From NCBI GenBank assembly GCA_039000515.1, contig JBCFYV010001001.1, positions 2,269,889-2,333,888 on the forward strand: a DNA stretch of 64,000 nt, in the 5' to 3' direction. Source of the stretch: Timema cristinae (taxonomy: Eukaryota > Arthropoda > Insecta > Phasmatodea > Timematidae). Made by a program: the position numbers and the translations under genes. Of this stretch, positions 43,397-53,869 are shown piece by piece (within the stretch, counting starts at the first letter, position 1; every line of letters starts with the position of its first letter). The notes below the pieces were generated by a model, which saw only the letters and a list, made by a program, of their open reading frames with translations, made no database searches and was not told the DNA's origin.

Positions 43397-43530
43397 CATA
43401 TGCTGAGATAAGGATCCCGGGTTCGATTCCCAGCATGGCAAAAAAAATAATTATAATTTATGAAATGTTTATCCTTTCATAATTATGAATTAACGGCTGG
43501 GGACTGGATGTTGCCGCTATCTTGCAAGGG
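43397..43530 (+). repeat. SINE4, right part, interrupted
   Basis: TATGCTGAGATAAGGATCCC, the B-box GGGTTCGATTCCCAGC, then AATTAACGGCTGGGGACTGG and ATGTTGCCGC match the SINE4 body. No A-rich tail is visible before the next repeat. Confidence 0.65.
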
Positions 43531-43692
43531 ATCAGTAAGTGTACCTGTGTTTGCGTGGAGAGAAAGGGTAAAAACCATTTAGAGAAAACCAGCCTTAGTA
43601 CACTTGACCGGGATTCAAACCCCGTTCTTCCCATCATCGGCACTCCAGTCTATTGCGAGTCTGACGCCTAGGACATTCGGTCACTGAAGCGG
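43531..43692 (-). repeat. SINE3, minus strand
   Basis: Reverse complement: CCCGCTTCAGTGACCGAATG, GATGATGGGAAGAACGGGG, B-box GTTTGAATCCCGGTCAAG, body through CACGCAAACACAGG. The 3' tail is missing; the copy abuts SINE4. Confidence 0.65.
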
Positions 43693-43846
43693 GTAACATA
43701 AATAATACTAATCTTATTATTAATGCGCACAAGACCAAAACTAAATTAAAGTAAAAAATAGCTACTAGTTATAATTTTACATATTCATAAATAAAGTAAT
43801 GTGATACACATCTGTCACTTTGTATAGATATTATAAATACTTATAA

Positions 43847-43847
<1 letters not shown>

Positions 43848-43886
<39 letters not shown>
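43848..43886 (+). repeat. (AAT)n microsatellite
   Basis: About 13 AAT units. No SINE body precedes it, unlike most (TAA)n runs in this window; a TATATATGTGTGTG run follows at 43918-43938. Confidence 0.85.
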
Positions 43887-43938
43887 TAGTAAACTGTTAT
43901 TAATGTTGACCTAAGTATATATATATATGTGTGTGTGT

Positions 43939-44244
43939 TTGTTTCTTCTAAACTACGCACTGTAGAATCCATCTATTATTTAGTCCACCGGAAAAATGAA
44001 ACTTCACGTTTAGTTTCTATTTCATGGGTTGTTAAAGAGTTTTAAAACTCAATTTTTGTGCACCCACTCACAGCTACATTAATGGTTACATTATCTTTAG
44101 GCTTAATTATGTAACAAATAAACTAATAGGTACATGTAAACAAAAAATAAATAATTTAAATGTGGCCTGGGCTAGAACCAAGGTATCCTAGAACTGTAAA
44201 TAGCTCCCTGCAGACAACACCCTCTCAGTTAAGAATCGAACAAC
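43939..44244. other. No gene seen
   Basis: AT-rich; no supportable feature. Confidence 0.4.
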
Positions 44245-44480
44245 CCGTATCGGTGGTCACGCGGACTTAACGTCAAGCTCGTATAATATGGTTTGCTGGT
44301 GATGGGAGGTCGGAGTCTGAACCCCAACCAGGAGTATTGAGGGTGTTCCCCTTAATTTTTTTCTCCACTCAAATCTGGGTACATTTCCTCTAAGATTCTA
44401 TCTTCCTCATCTTTAGCAGTTTAATGAAGTTAAATGAAGGTAGGTAGACTGGACGGGTAGTAAGACGTGGTGTATTAAAA
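44245..44480 (+). repeat. SINE3-like copy
   Basis: ACCCGTATCGGTGGTCACGC head, GGTGATGGGAGGTCGGAGTC, a weakened B-box (GAGTCTGAACCCC), and the tail GACTGGACGGGTAGTAAGAC with GTGGTG. The tail identifies the family. Confidence 0.65.
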
Positions 44481-44499
44481 AAAATTGAATTGGCAGCCT

Positions 44500-44640
44500 T
44501 GCCAGTACAATAAGCCTCGATTGTGGACATGATTGATGAGAAATTGTTCTTCGGACTATGTCGATCTACCTATGAGAAGAGACTCTAGTTTGAATCCCCG
44601 GTAGGGTTGGACGATTTGTTTTTTACCGTGGTTAGAGGGG
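44500..44640 (+). repeat. SINE relic (possible)
   Basis: GAGACTCTAGTTTGAATCCCCGGTAGG contains a B-box-like core downstream of a degenerate head. Body and tail are not recognisable. Confidence 0.3.
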
Positions 44641-44868
44641 ATGCGAGTGATTCGTAAATCACCAATGCTGCCAATTTTTAAACAATCATGAAACCTTTTT
44701 AATTCACTTGAGATTATGATTATGATTAAATGAGGTCTGTCATATTTAAATTAATTTAAAAAAAAATGCTGAGGTCTTTATGAGGTTTGAAATAAAAAAG
44801 TTGTTTTCCAGGAAAATGTGTGTAATGTAACCTTCCCCCTTTTCCTCCTGTACATTGATATTAACTTT

Positions 44869-45407
44869 GAAGTTTCTGGAAAGCTACTGACTGCTCTTTC
44901 TTTTCCGTCCTCGGACTGTACCCTTAGTATTGAATTTGAAGTTTATGGAAAGCTACTGACTGCTCTTTCTTTTCCGTTCTCGGACTGTAACCTTAGTATT
45001 GAATTTGAAGTTTCTGGAAAGCTACTGACTGCTCTTTCTTTTCCGTCCTCAGACTGTACCCTTAGTATTGAATTTGAAGTTTATGGAAAGCTACTGACTG
45101 CTCTTTCTTTTCCGTTCTCGGACTGTACCCTTAGTATTGAATTTGAAGTTTCTGGAAAGCTACTGACTGCTCTTTCTTTTCCGTCCTCAGACTGTACCCT
45201 TAGTATTGAATTTGAAGTTTATGGAAAGCTACTGACTGCTCTTTCTTTTCCGTTCTCGGACTGTACCCTTAGTATTGAATTTGAAGTTTCTGGAAAGCTA
45301 CTGACTGCTCTTTCTTTTCCGTCCTCAGACTGTACCCTTAGTATTGAATTGGAAGTTTATGGAAAGCTACTGACTGCTCTTTCTTTTCCGTCCTTAGACT
45401 GTACCCT
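44869..45407 (+). repeat. 69-bp tandem repeat, eight units, frame kept open
   Basis: Units start at 44869 and then every 69 bases to 45352. Two variants alternate: GAAGTTTCTGG...CCGTCCTC and GAAGTTTATGG...CCGTTCTC, so the true period is 138 bp. Because 69 is divisible by three, a 283-codon frame (44818-45669) reads through all units as 23-residue repeats (FEVSGKLLTALSFPSSDCTL plus SIE). The frame's start has a hydrophobic stretch and its non-repeat end is unrecognised. Near-identity at the DNA level argues for recent array expansion rather than selection on protein. I do not call a gene. Confidence 0.85.
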
Positions 45408-45734
45408 TGATAGTTTGTATCGTAAATCTGTCGTACCGCTGCGCACAGGAACATCAACGCCCTGGTCCTCCCCATACCCCTCCTCTCATTCACTCCTGTG
45501 TTTGGTGTGTAGGGTCATCAATGGACCACGCACCAGGTGGATCAAGAGGCAGGCGATCAACCGCGCGCGAGAAAGAGTCTTCTTCTTCTTCTTTCATCGC
45601 CAGAACTTATTTGGTTTCAATCCTCACACTGCGACGGCTGGGTTATACATGACTTCTTCGAAACTATAGTAGAATTTCGGTAGGAAAGAACTTTTAGGAT
45701 AAACAAGCATATTTTTTTATTTTGTGGTTAACAT
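45408..45734. other. No gene recognised; end of the open frame
   Basis: The 283-codon frame from the 69-bp array continues to 45669 through GC-richer sequence with a (TTC)n run near 45574-45596. A second frame of 81 codons overlaps it at 45407-45652. Neither has a recognised domain. Confidence 0.4.
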
Positions 45735-46020
45735 TGCTAACACCCGCTTCGGTGACCGCATGGTCTAAGACGGGTGTAGGCCGTAAGGGTTAAAAAATAA
45801 AAGGTCTGTCACTTTAGAAAAAATAGCGAGAAAAGAATGTCTACATTATATTTCTCATATAGTAGTTAAATAGTAACCTATTTTTATGAACACAATAACA
45901 GTGGTCTTCAACTCTTCTTGTACGCAGATGTGGTACACTTCCTCTAAATTAAAACCTACTCATCCCTAATATAGTGGTACATAGACGTATAAACCTAACG
46001 GGTGGTGATACATTGTGCTT
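45735..46020 (+). repeat. SINE3 relic with internal disruption
   Basis: The head CACCCGCTTCGGTGACCGCA and TGGTCTAAGACGGGTG are followed by foreign AT-rich sequence. Then body and tail reappear: TACGCAGATGTGGTACACTT, CTACTCATCCCTAATATAG, AACGGGTGGTGATAC. Confidence 0.5.
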
Positions 46021-47194
46021 GAAAAAAATGTATGTTCAAATTCCACTATGCTTGTGATTCGTGACCGATATTTAAGAGCTGCTGAGATTGGGCCTACTAT
46101 GTGTTTAAAAGAAAACCAAAATTTTCCACTGAAGTTTTTTTTTTAGCTCGTCAAGTTTTTTTTTTTAATGCAAACTGCCAACATAAAGACCTTAAGGGTG
46201 CTACATGGAATAGCACTGGAAGCGTTGCAGACGTTTAGAAATCCCGGATTATTTATGAATTGGTTTGATATTTTTAAATATTGTTTTCATCAACATGAAG
46301 GCGAAGGTTCTGACTAGCTAAAAAGTTTAATTTTTTTTAAAAAAAAGTGTGATAATTTATATATAAACTCTAAAACAATCCCGGATTATCTTAAAATTTC
46401 ATGTTGTGACCCTATCTAAACACGACTTTATTTGATAGAGGAAAGCTAGATCTAGGTTTCTAGCTTTTTACTTTAATCTCAGCAATACAGGTTTTCGTGT
46501 AGAGCTTTGTTGAATTTTATTTTAAAATTTAAATCCTAACATTTAAAACTTTTGAACTGTCCAAAAACCTGCTGATAATTGTCGTCTACATTTTGTTGAA
46601 AACGATATTAAAAAATATCAAATAATTTTTTAAATAATCAGAGATTAGCACTATTAGATCGTACTTTCTTTCAGCCCAACCTCGACGTCTAAGCTCCCTT
46701 GACCACGTGTATGATGCAGACAGGATGGAACGTGTGGTTGAGAGGCAGGCAGCAAATTGAGCGGGTGAATCAAGAGATGAGTGTTTGTAGATTGTTCCTC
46801 AGACATTGCCTCCGGGCAGTCGAGAGTTGGGAGAGAACGAAAGATGGACCACCCACAAGTAGGCAGGAGGGATGGCTTTGGTCCATTTTAAAGTTTTGTC
46901 TGTGGAGGGAGCCTACGTCTTGACGAGATGCTTGACTTACCACCTCGTCATTTCCCCCTCACCCCTCACCCCCTCTTCCATCATGATTGTTCAGTTTACC
47001 GCACGCACCCTTCGGATGGCGCCAAAAATAAGTGTTTGCTGTAAGATCAGGAGGATGTATTTAAGAGGATGGTGAAGGGGCTTTGATGTGTGGGTGTCCT
47101 GGGTGCCGGAATACCCCCTCTCTCTTAACCCCTTTTCACGTAAATGACAACTAATACTACATTTAATTAAAATTCATACCCCCACTGGACTGCC
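46021..47194. other. No gene recognised; open frames near 46.7-47.1 kb
   Basis: AT-rich to about 46660, then a GC-richer block to 47130 with overlapping frames of 74 (46699-46923) and 67 codons (46872-47075). Neither frame matches a family I know. This is among the better places to look for a host exon by transcript mapping. Confidence 0.35.
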
Positions 47195-47375
47195 ACGCGG
47201 ACTAAAGGTCAGACTCATCTAGTCTGGTTTTGCCGGGGGAGGGGAGAGTGACCTGTGTTTTAATCCTGGCTGTATCTACTGAGGTCCCCCCTAAATGGTT
47301 TCCCACTCTCCTTCCTTGCAAATTCTGGTATATTCACCCTAAAATCCACATTCCTTATTTCTACCCCAATAATGT
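47195..47375 (+). repeat. SINE3 relic
   Basis: CCCCACTGGACTGCCACGCG, GTGTTTTAATCCTGGCTG, CTACTGAGGTCCCCCC, AAATGGTTTCCCACTCTCC. Family order kept; tail missing. Confidence 0.5.
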
Positions 47376-47381
47376 GTTTTT

Positions 47382-47570
47382 TTAGCACCGCGTCTTACTA
47401 CCCGTTTGGATCGCATCTGTACTAATTACTCTAATGTGTTAAGGAGTATGAAGGTGGCAATTTGTGGATGTGTATTAACATTTGCATGGAGGGAGGGTGG
47501 AAAATCATTTAGGACAACATCCATATGTATACCAAAACGGGATTCAAACCCCAATCTCTAAAGCCCAATT
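47382..47570 (-). repeat. SINE1/3 relic, minus strand
   Basis: Reverse complement ends with the tail CCAAACGGGTAGTAAGACGC and GGTGCTAA. The body has ATGATTTTCCACCCTCCCTC and the B-box region GGGTTTGAATCCCG. It lies tail to tail with the previous relic. Confidence 0.6.
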
Positions 47571-47721
47571 CCTGTACCTTGCCGTATTTTTCATACGGAA
47601 TAAATAACTTTACCGGCTTGTTGAAAATAAAATGTGGAATCCAATTTTAATAGAAAGAGCTTTTTATAAAATATATTTAAAAAAAATCCTGTCCACATTG
47701 AGAGTATTTAACAGTTTTTTT

Positions 47722-47825
47722 AATAGGTATTGATAATATCCTTCAAAAGTGACAAATACAGATCACATGACTTGGCGTATGGATAGTTAAAGGCAGATCT
47801 ATTAACTTTTCTAGCTGTCAGATAA
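47722..47825. repeat. Relic related to the 211-bp TA MITE
   Basis: GGTATTGATAATATCCTTC, then GATCACATGACTTGGCGTAT and AACTTTTCTAGCTGTCAG parallel the inside of 41623-41833. A similar relic is at 42512-42620. Confidence 0.45.
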
Positions 47826-48469
47826 GTCTCTTCTTAAGAGAAGTGGACTGTCCATGCAATGCCACATGCAACGTAAGTGGCCGTTTGAGACATGCAGTGG
47901 TCCAAAGCATTGTATGTCGGTTGAAGCCGGTTATTTTCTTGGCCTGAGGCTTCCTCAAATCATACGGTATGGACTTGTTTATTTTAGAGCAGCAAGCCAA
48001 CGTTTTATACAACATTGTTAAAGGAATGAGTCTGTGCTCTTGTTTGGAAGATATTCATTCACCCGGGTTTGTGAGAATGCAAACTGAAGATAAATGGTGC
48101 GATGCAATGCAGAAGCTTCCTTACTCCTTTATATGATAAATAAAAGGGAGACATTTAAATTTTGTAAGATATGTGAAACTAAATAATACACTATTGTGGA
48201 AACATTTAAATAAATAGAGCGACACATTTCACCAAAAAACACAAAAAAAAAAAAAACATTCACAGAAACAAATATTGACACATTTTGGTCCCCCAACGTT
48301 CCATTTCCTAGAACTCTTATTTTTAAAATATATATTTCTGTAACAGTATATTGAAGATATTATACACAATTAGAAAGTAGCTTTTAAGTCATTTTCCCGG
48401 GGAAATGAGATGCAAAATTTTGTTTGTTAAGTTAAACAATACTCTTAAGTAAACTACCCTTAATTTTAA
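47826..48469. other. No gene seen
   Basis: A 65-codon antisense frame (47818-48015) is unrecognised. AT-rich otherwise. Confidence 0.4.
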
Positions 48470-48900
48470 GGTTAGATATATAATTTCAACGAGGTCGATG
48501 GATTCTTCTTGAGCATTGAAAACTTGCAGCACAACTTTCTTTGGAGGGGAAGTAAAGCCGTCGGTCCTATGTCGATTGTGACAAGTAAAAGAACTCTATA
48601 AGGTGTAAAAGAACCCTGTAAGGTATGTAATATACCTTACCCGTCAAAATTGGTAGGCCCTTAAGCCCTCGCTCAAAGAAATACTCATGTGATTATATAA
48701 TTAGTCAGTGAGAAAGTGGGCATTAAATAGGCCTGCCTCAAGTAAATAAACAAAATATAATTTCAAAATCCCCTCCGGGAACCTTAAACCAGTTTTAGTC
48801 TGATCGGTAAAACAGTTTCGGCTTTGGCCAAGATAAAGACAGACGGCAGTACGTAAACAACTTTTTATATTTCAGGGGGTCACTAAATGTCAACAAGCAT
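48470..48900 (+). repeat. Dispersed repeat R1, 3' portion
   Basis: Shares CGGTAAAACAGTTTCGG, GGCCAAGATAAAGACAGACG, GTAAACAACTTTTTATATTT, CAGGGGGTCACTAAATGTC and AAATTTCGAGTT with 51480-51720 and 56870-57030. Superfamily unknown. Confidence 0.55.
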
Positions 48901-49442
48901 CAAAATTTCGAGTTCAAATATTTTTTTTTAACAAAACACTTATATCTTTGAGGAGTCGAAAGAAAGTAAAAATCGTACACAATCGATACATATAGTAGGA
49001 CACAATGCATAAAGTTGGTACAACCTAATTTTGTATGAATTATGCATAGCGTTGGATGTATCAGCCAATGAGAATGCGAGTAGAAGCTTTGGGCTGGAGG
49101 GGGAGGGGGGAGATTAGCGTTTTTTATGATCACAGACCTCCAATGGATTGTCCAATATGTCTCCATCCCCTCTTTTCCAGACTGTCGAAATCATTATCAT
49201 CACCAGTCCTATTAGACACCAGAACGATTTTAAAATATGTCAATAGCTAAGTTTTACATATGGATACAAGGAACAGAACATCGGAAATAAAATTACAAGG
49301 TTTTTATTAGAATTATTTAGATAGAAACGACAAATCATAAGTATTTTATCACGGTGATAATTTATTCTAATCTAACAACTTTATTTTTTGACCTATTCAT
49401 CGAGTCCTGTACCTCTTTGGGGTAGGCCTATGGGTACCCCCA
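48901..49442. other. No gene seen
   Basis: An 88-codon antisense frame (48900-49166) and a 64-codon sense frame overlap. A GGAGGGGGAGGGGGGAG tract lies near 49096-49112. ATCAGCCAATGAGAATGCG at about 49060 recurs at about 58243, so part of this stretch is a dispersed repeat. Confidence 0.4.
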
Positions 49443-49443
49443 G

Positions 49444-49800
49444 TTAATATGGGAGTGAAGGAGACGCGAGAAAAGGAAATGTTTTTTTTTCTTTCAGTTT
49501 TTAAAGGAAATTTTTTTTTTTTTGTCAAAATAAATCAAATATTTCTTCAATACAAACATAAGAGTTTAATTTTCTTCACATGGTATCAACAGATGTTGAA
49601 TATTTGTCAAGAATGTTTTGACAACTTTCTCTATTAATCTAAAAGGTCTACCATCTAATACCGCAATGGACATGGCAGATATTCAATAACTTTTGAAATG
49701 ACCATGTGAAGAAAATTAAACTGTATATTGCTATTGTTTTATTTATTTTGGCCAATAAAAAAGTTTTGCTATAAAAACCGTAAAGACAATGACCATTTCT
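49444..49800. mobile_element. Foldback MITE (FB)
   Basis: TTAATATGGGAGTGAAGGAG begins it. Arms contain AAAATAAATCAAATATTTC, TTTAATTTTCTTCACATGG and the mirror ACCATGTGAAGAAAATTAAA. The right end fades near 49800 without a clear TTAA. Confidence 0.6.
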
Positions 49801-50639
49801 TACGTTCACTGCGCTGCCAAATTAAGAACCGCTGCTCTAACCAATTACAATCCGGTATACAAACCGAGAGAAAATATCTTATTTTCATGTTTGAAATTCA
49901 TTCTGGTGGCCATACTTAAAAAGTTTGAGCTAAGGAGTCGATCTCCTACGCACTACGGATTACGGACTGAGGACCTTATGGACACGGAGTGTGTAGACGA
50001 GGCTAAATAGAGAGGGCAGAGGGGAGACAAAGAAAGGGAAAGAAGAGTCCGATAATTATTGGGGAACAGTGTTCCATCCTGTCTGTGACGTCACAGCTAA
50101 CAAAAATATTTCGACGAGTTTGGTGCGAGAACAGAGGACCTCCTCTCATTCATGTAAGATGTTCATTCATACCAACCTCACCTCGTGGAATTCCTCGACA
50201 ATGACGTCATCTTATCCACAGGTGTTGGTGGGAGCTGGTTTCATCCTCCAGCTGGTGTGTGTGTATGTGGGGGGGGGGAATTTTTATGAACCGGTCTCTT
50301 TAACTGAGGATTATCTGATAGAATCATTTACCACGTCATTACAGGCTAGAAATGTAAGGCTCGTTGCTTAGGTTGGGTTTATATCCATGCTGACCCGTAT
50401 TGATGGCAGCATGGTCTAAGGCAGCATTTTTCAACAGATGCTCTGTGACACATTGGTGTGCCGCGGAGGTTCAACAGATGCTGCAGGAGTTTGAGGGAAT
50501 ATCAAAAAGAAATAATCTGAAGAATAGAAATCAAATTTTTAAGCCATTATCAACATGATTATTAAAAATATAACTATTATCATTTTAGTTATTGAACTTT
50601 AAAACGCAATCCCAGACTTTTTATTTAAATGATTAAATC
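49801..50639. other. No gene recognised; fragments of repeats
   Basis: A 100-codon frame (50069-50371) and shorter overlapping frames have no recognised domain. 50385-50480 combines a SINE3 head fragment (GACCCGTATTGATGGCAGCA) with an hAT-like end (GCATTTTTCAACAGATGC, GTGTGCCGCGG). Confidence 0.35.
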
Positions 50640-51720
50640 TCTCCTTAAAATAAATGGCACGGAACTCCACATGGACTTTCTCGCTCTATTGTTTAAAAAT
50701 GGAGATATTTACTCAAAACTCGTAATATATTTGAAACGAAATAGTATACACTATAAAACCCAAGAATAAATTGCACTATCCTTAAGTCAAAAATTTTTTG
50801 AGTCGTGGTTTTAAATTTTATAATTTTATTTTTAAAGAATTAATGTCCTCATTTATATGTTTGGACCGATAAAAAAAAGATCAATATTGGGTCCACAAGG
50901 GTCAACACTTCATATTAAAATTTCAACTTCCGGTTACAATTTTCAACATTTTATTAGGTTTTGCAAATCTTTATGCCATCACATTGCTATTAAATTCCTC
51001 ATGTATAAATTGTTATCAATAAAATATGTAAATATTGATTATTGAGTCTAAAATGGATATAGATCATTGTTGTACAAACATTTCTTCTAAGCGGTTTAAG
51101 GAAAAATAACAAACTTTTTTAGATACTTATATTTAATTACTCTATGGCAATGGAGAATTATTGCGTTAAACTTAAGTAGTATATCTTTACAACTAAAGCT
51201 CACAAAATTGTATTTATATATTTGCCGATATCTCAGAAACTATTGGTTTTATAAAAATATATTTCATATAAAAGTTTTTATTTTTAATAGAACTACAATT
51301 TTGCAAATGATAAGTTATTTTATATCTCAAATAGTTTCGGAGACACAATAAAAAAAATGATAATTTACGCATCAGACCGGAGGCCTTAAAGTCATTTTAC
51401 CGAGATATTGAGAGTAACCAATTTGTTTGGAAAATTTATAAATACTTTGAAATTAAATGTAATCAAAATCATTAGAGCCAATTTTGAGAAAATCGACTTT
51501 TTCTCTTTTTGCCCTTAATTTTAGGGTTTATATATTTAATTCCTCGGGGGAATCTTACGGAAATCTTGGATATAAGGTTTTAGTTCTATCGGTAAAATGG
51601 TTTCTAATTTAGGCCAAGATACAGACAGACGGCATCGTGAAAACAACTTTTTCGGTTTCAAAGGGGTCATAAAATATCGACATTTATTAAAATCTCGAGT
51701 TATTATTATTTTTTTAACGA
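50640..51720 (+). repeat. Dispersed repeat R1, uninterrupted copy
   Basis: A repeat of about 1.1 kb whose blocks recur in order at 53100-53594 and 56531-57040: ACTTTCTCGCTCTATTG, TGGGTCCACAAGGGTCAACA, TTTTCAACATTTTATTAGG, CTAAAGCTCACAAAATTG, GATATCTCAGAAACTATTGG and the 3' portion shared with 48470-48900. At 51127-51137 it preserves the empty site (ACTCTATGGCA) of the transposon at 53595. No coding capacity; class unknown. Confidence 0.7.
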
Positions 51721-51839
51721 TCACAATATTTCTCTCTTCTAGGAGTTGACAGCCCGGTGGGCGCACGCGAATTGTGGAATAAAGTATACCTGTCAGCCTG
51801 TTTGCACAAATTGCGAAACACCCTGTAATCCCATTCAAT

Positions 51840-51880
51840 CCCTAACCTAACCTAATTTAACCTAACCTGACCTAAACTCC
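51840..51880 (+). repeat. Degenerate (CCTAA)n run
   Basis: CCTAACCTAACCTAATTTAA followed by CCTAACCTGACCTAAAC. CCTAA is the complement of the TTAGG telomere unit of many arthropods. At about 40 bp and degenerate, it is interstitial, not a telomere. Confidence 0.6.
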
Positions 51881-51929
51881 ATGTTCCATTTTGAACAAAG
51901 TCATTATGAATTTAATTTTTACTCCGCAG

Positions 51930-52110
51930 TTCGTGTAAGGATGTTACTGAGCTCGGATGAGTTGTTCCGTAATTCATGTGCATCCGTATTAGTGTTCCGT
52001 AATTCTTGTGCATTTGTATTAGTTTTTCCGTAATTCGTGTGCACTCGTATTCGTTGTTCCGTAATTCGTGTGCACTCGTATTCCTTGTTCCATAATTCGT
52101 GTGCACCGGC
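51930..52110 (+). repeat. 30-bp tandem repeat, about six units
   Basis: The unit is GTTCCGTAATTCGTGTGCAC followed by TCGTATTCGT, with point variants. On the minus strand a frame stays open because 30 is divisible by three; the resulting 10-residue repeat is an artefact. Confidence 0.8.
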
Positions 52111-52212
52111 CCCGACACGTAGCTCACACCAACAAATTATCCCCATCATCACTTGTTTTCTTATGTATACACTACGTTTTTTTTGTTTGGCGATGAGGAT
52201 GGTAAAAAAAAA

Positions 52213-52312
52213 NNNNNNNNNNNNNNNNNNNNNNNNNNNNNNNNNNNNNNNNNNNNNNNNNNNNNNNNNNNNNNNNNNNNNNNNNNNNNNNNNNNNNNNN
52301 NNNNNNNNNNNN
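52213..52312. other. Assembly gap (100 N)
   Basis: Exactly 100 N, a conventional placeholder for a gap of unknown length. It lies between the 30-bp array and a foldback element, so collapsed repeats are likely. Distances across it are not reliable. Confidence 0.98.
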
Positions 52313-52905
52313 AATTAATTTTTTCCTCGTGGTTTTTATAACAAATGCAATATTGCTTCAGTAAATACGTTTAGTTTAATTTTATCCACAAAATAATATC
52401 AACAGTTTTGAATATTGTATCTATCACGGGCACAACATTTGAACATACATTTTTTATAGACCCGCCTCGGTGGCTTAGTTGGCTAACGCGCTTGTCGTGT
52501 TGAGCCATACTGCTGAGGACGGGGAGATCGAGGTTCGAATCTCGGTCGGGTGAACTGGGGGTGGTTTTTCCTAAATGGTTTTCCACTCTCCCTCCACGCA
52601 AATGCGGGTTCACTTCCTTTAATTCAACCTTCCCAATTCCTAATCCATTAGCGTAATTAGTACTTAAGCGTATAACCCGAACGGGTAGTAAGACGCGGTG
52701 CTAAATAATAAAAAACATAATAAAAAAATTCTATAGGGAGGGAAATGGTCCTGGTCTAATTCCACCATGTCATGACAGATATTCAACAACTTTTGATATT
52801 TCTATGTATATAAAACTAAACTAAACGTATATACTCAAAATAAATATTTTATTTATTTTGGACAAAAAATTCTGTTTGCAATAAAACCCGTGAAATAACT
52901 CACAT
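52313..52905. mobile_element. Foldback MITE (FB) containing a SINE1
   Basis: GTTTTTATAACAAATGCAATAT and TTTAGTTTAATTTTATCCAC on the left, with ATATTCAACAACTTTTGATAT and TTTATTTATTTTGGACAAA on the right. The left end is lost in the gap. A SINE1 sits near its centre. Confidence 0.6.
52459..52722 (+). repeat. SINE1, full length
   Basis: CCCGCCTCGGTGGCTTAGTT head, B-box GAGGTTCGAATCTCGG, GTTTTCCACTCTCCCTCC, tail CCCGAACGGGTAGTAAGACG with GCGGTGCTAA. Flanks TTTTATAG and TTCTATAG suggest a short, slightly changed duplication. Confidence 0.85.
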
Positions 52906-53099
52906 AAACGTGCGTCCTTTTTACACCACTACTTGTTAGAAACCGGAATAATAATCAATAATGGAATTAAGTGTACAAACGTTTGGCACACTAACGGAGC
53001 AATTAGTGCCAGGGACCACATTCACAATGAACTCCGAATCACTCACATTTTGCTAGTTTTCAATTTCCGAGCCACTCGTGTGTTTTTTTTTAAAAAAAG

Positions 53100-53594
53100 A
53101 GTACAGAACTCCGCACGGACTTTCTCGCTTTATTGCTTAAAAATTGATATATTTATCCAAAACTCGTAATATATGTGAAACAAAATAATATAGAATAGCA
53201 AACACAAGCATAAACTGCAGTAACTCTACTTATGTAAAACTTTTTTTTTACCCGGTTTTAAATTTTATAATTTTGTTTTTAAAGAATTAATGTCATCATT
53301 TGTATGTTTGGACCGATAAAAAATATCAATGTTGGGTCCACAAGGGTCAACACTTCGTATTAAAATTTCAACTCCCGTTTAAAATTTTCAACATTTTATT
53401 AGGTTTTGCAAATCTTCCTGCCATCGCATTGCTATTAAATTCCTCATTTATAAATTTTGACCAATAAAAAATGTAAATATTGACTATTGAGTCTAAAATA
53501 GAGATGGATCATTGTTGTACAAACATTTCTCCTACGAGGTTTAAGGAAAAATAACAAAACTTTTTGAGAGACTTGCTTATATTAAATTACTCTA
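53100..53594 (+). repeat. Dispersed repeat R1, left part of an interrupted copy
   Basis: Matches 50640-51135 block by block and stops at ACTCTA where the pogo-type element begins. It resumes at 56531. Confidence 0.7.
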
Positions 53595-53604
53595 AGGGAA
53601 AGGC

Positions 53605-53860
53605 GTCCAAGAGTACGCACCTAATACATTTTAAGTCATAAACACTGTATTTTTAAAACTTAATCAATAAAACACACATGGTTATATCTAATGCTCTGTG
53701 CTGCTTTATATTACAGCACGAAACCTCAAAAATAATCTTATATTAATAGATAAAATAATGTATTTATTGAGATATGTAAATGCGTACTCTTATACGCCCT
53801 ATAGTCTAAGAGTACGCATCATGTATTCCAAGAGTACGCACTAGCATCTAAGAGTACGCA
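53605..53860. promoter_or_regulatory. Left subterminal repeats of the pogo element
   Basis: Five copies of YCAAGAGTACGCA or YTAAGAGTACGCA: 53605-53619, 53781-53795 (inverted), 53804-53818, 53828-53840 and 53847-53860. Motifs repeated inside the TIR and next to it are usually transposase-binding sites; that role is inferred here. Confidence 0.65.
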
Positions 53861-53869
53861 CTAACAGTT

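Noticed and set aside
44818..45669. 283-codon open frame as a confident gene
   Set aside because: The frame is explained by a 69-bp tandem array. Variant changes are not synonymous-biased and the non-repeat end is unrecognised. Kept as a repeat and a finding.
46699..47075. Open frames in GC-richer DNA as a LINE or gene fragment
   Set aside because: I could not match WERTKDGPPTSRQEG or neighbouring residues to a known family from memory.
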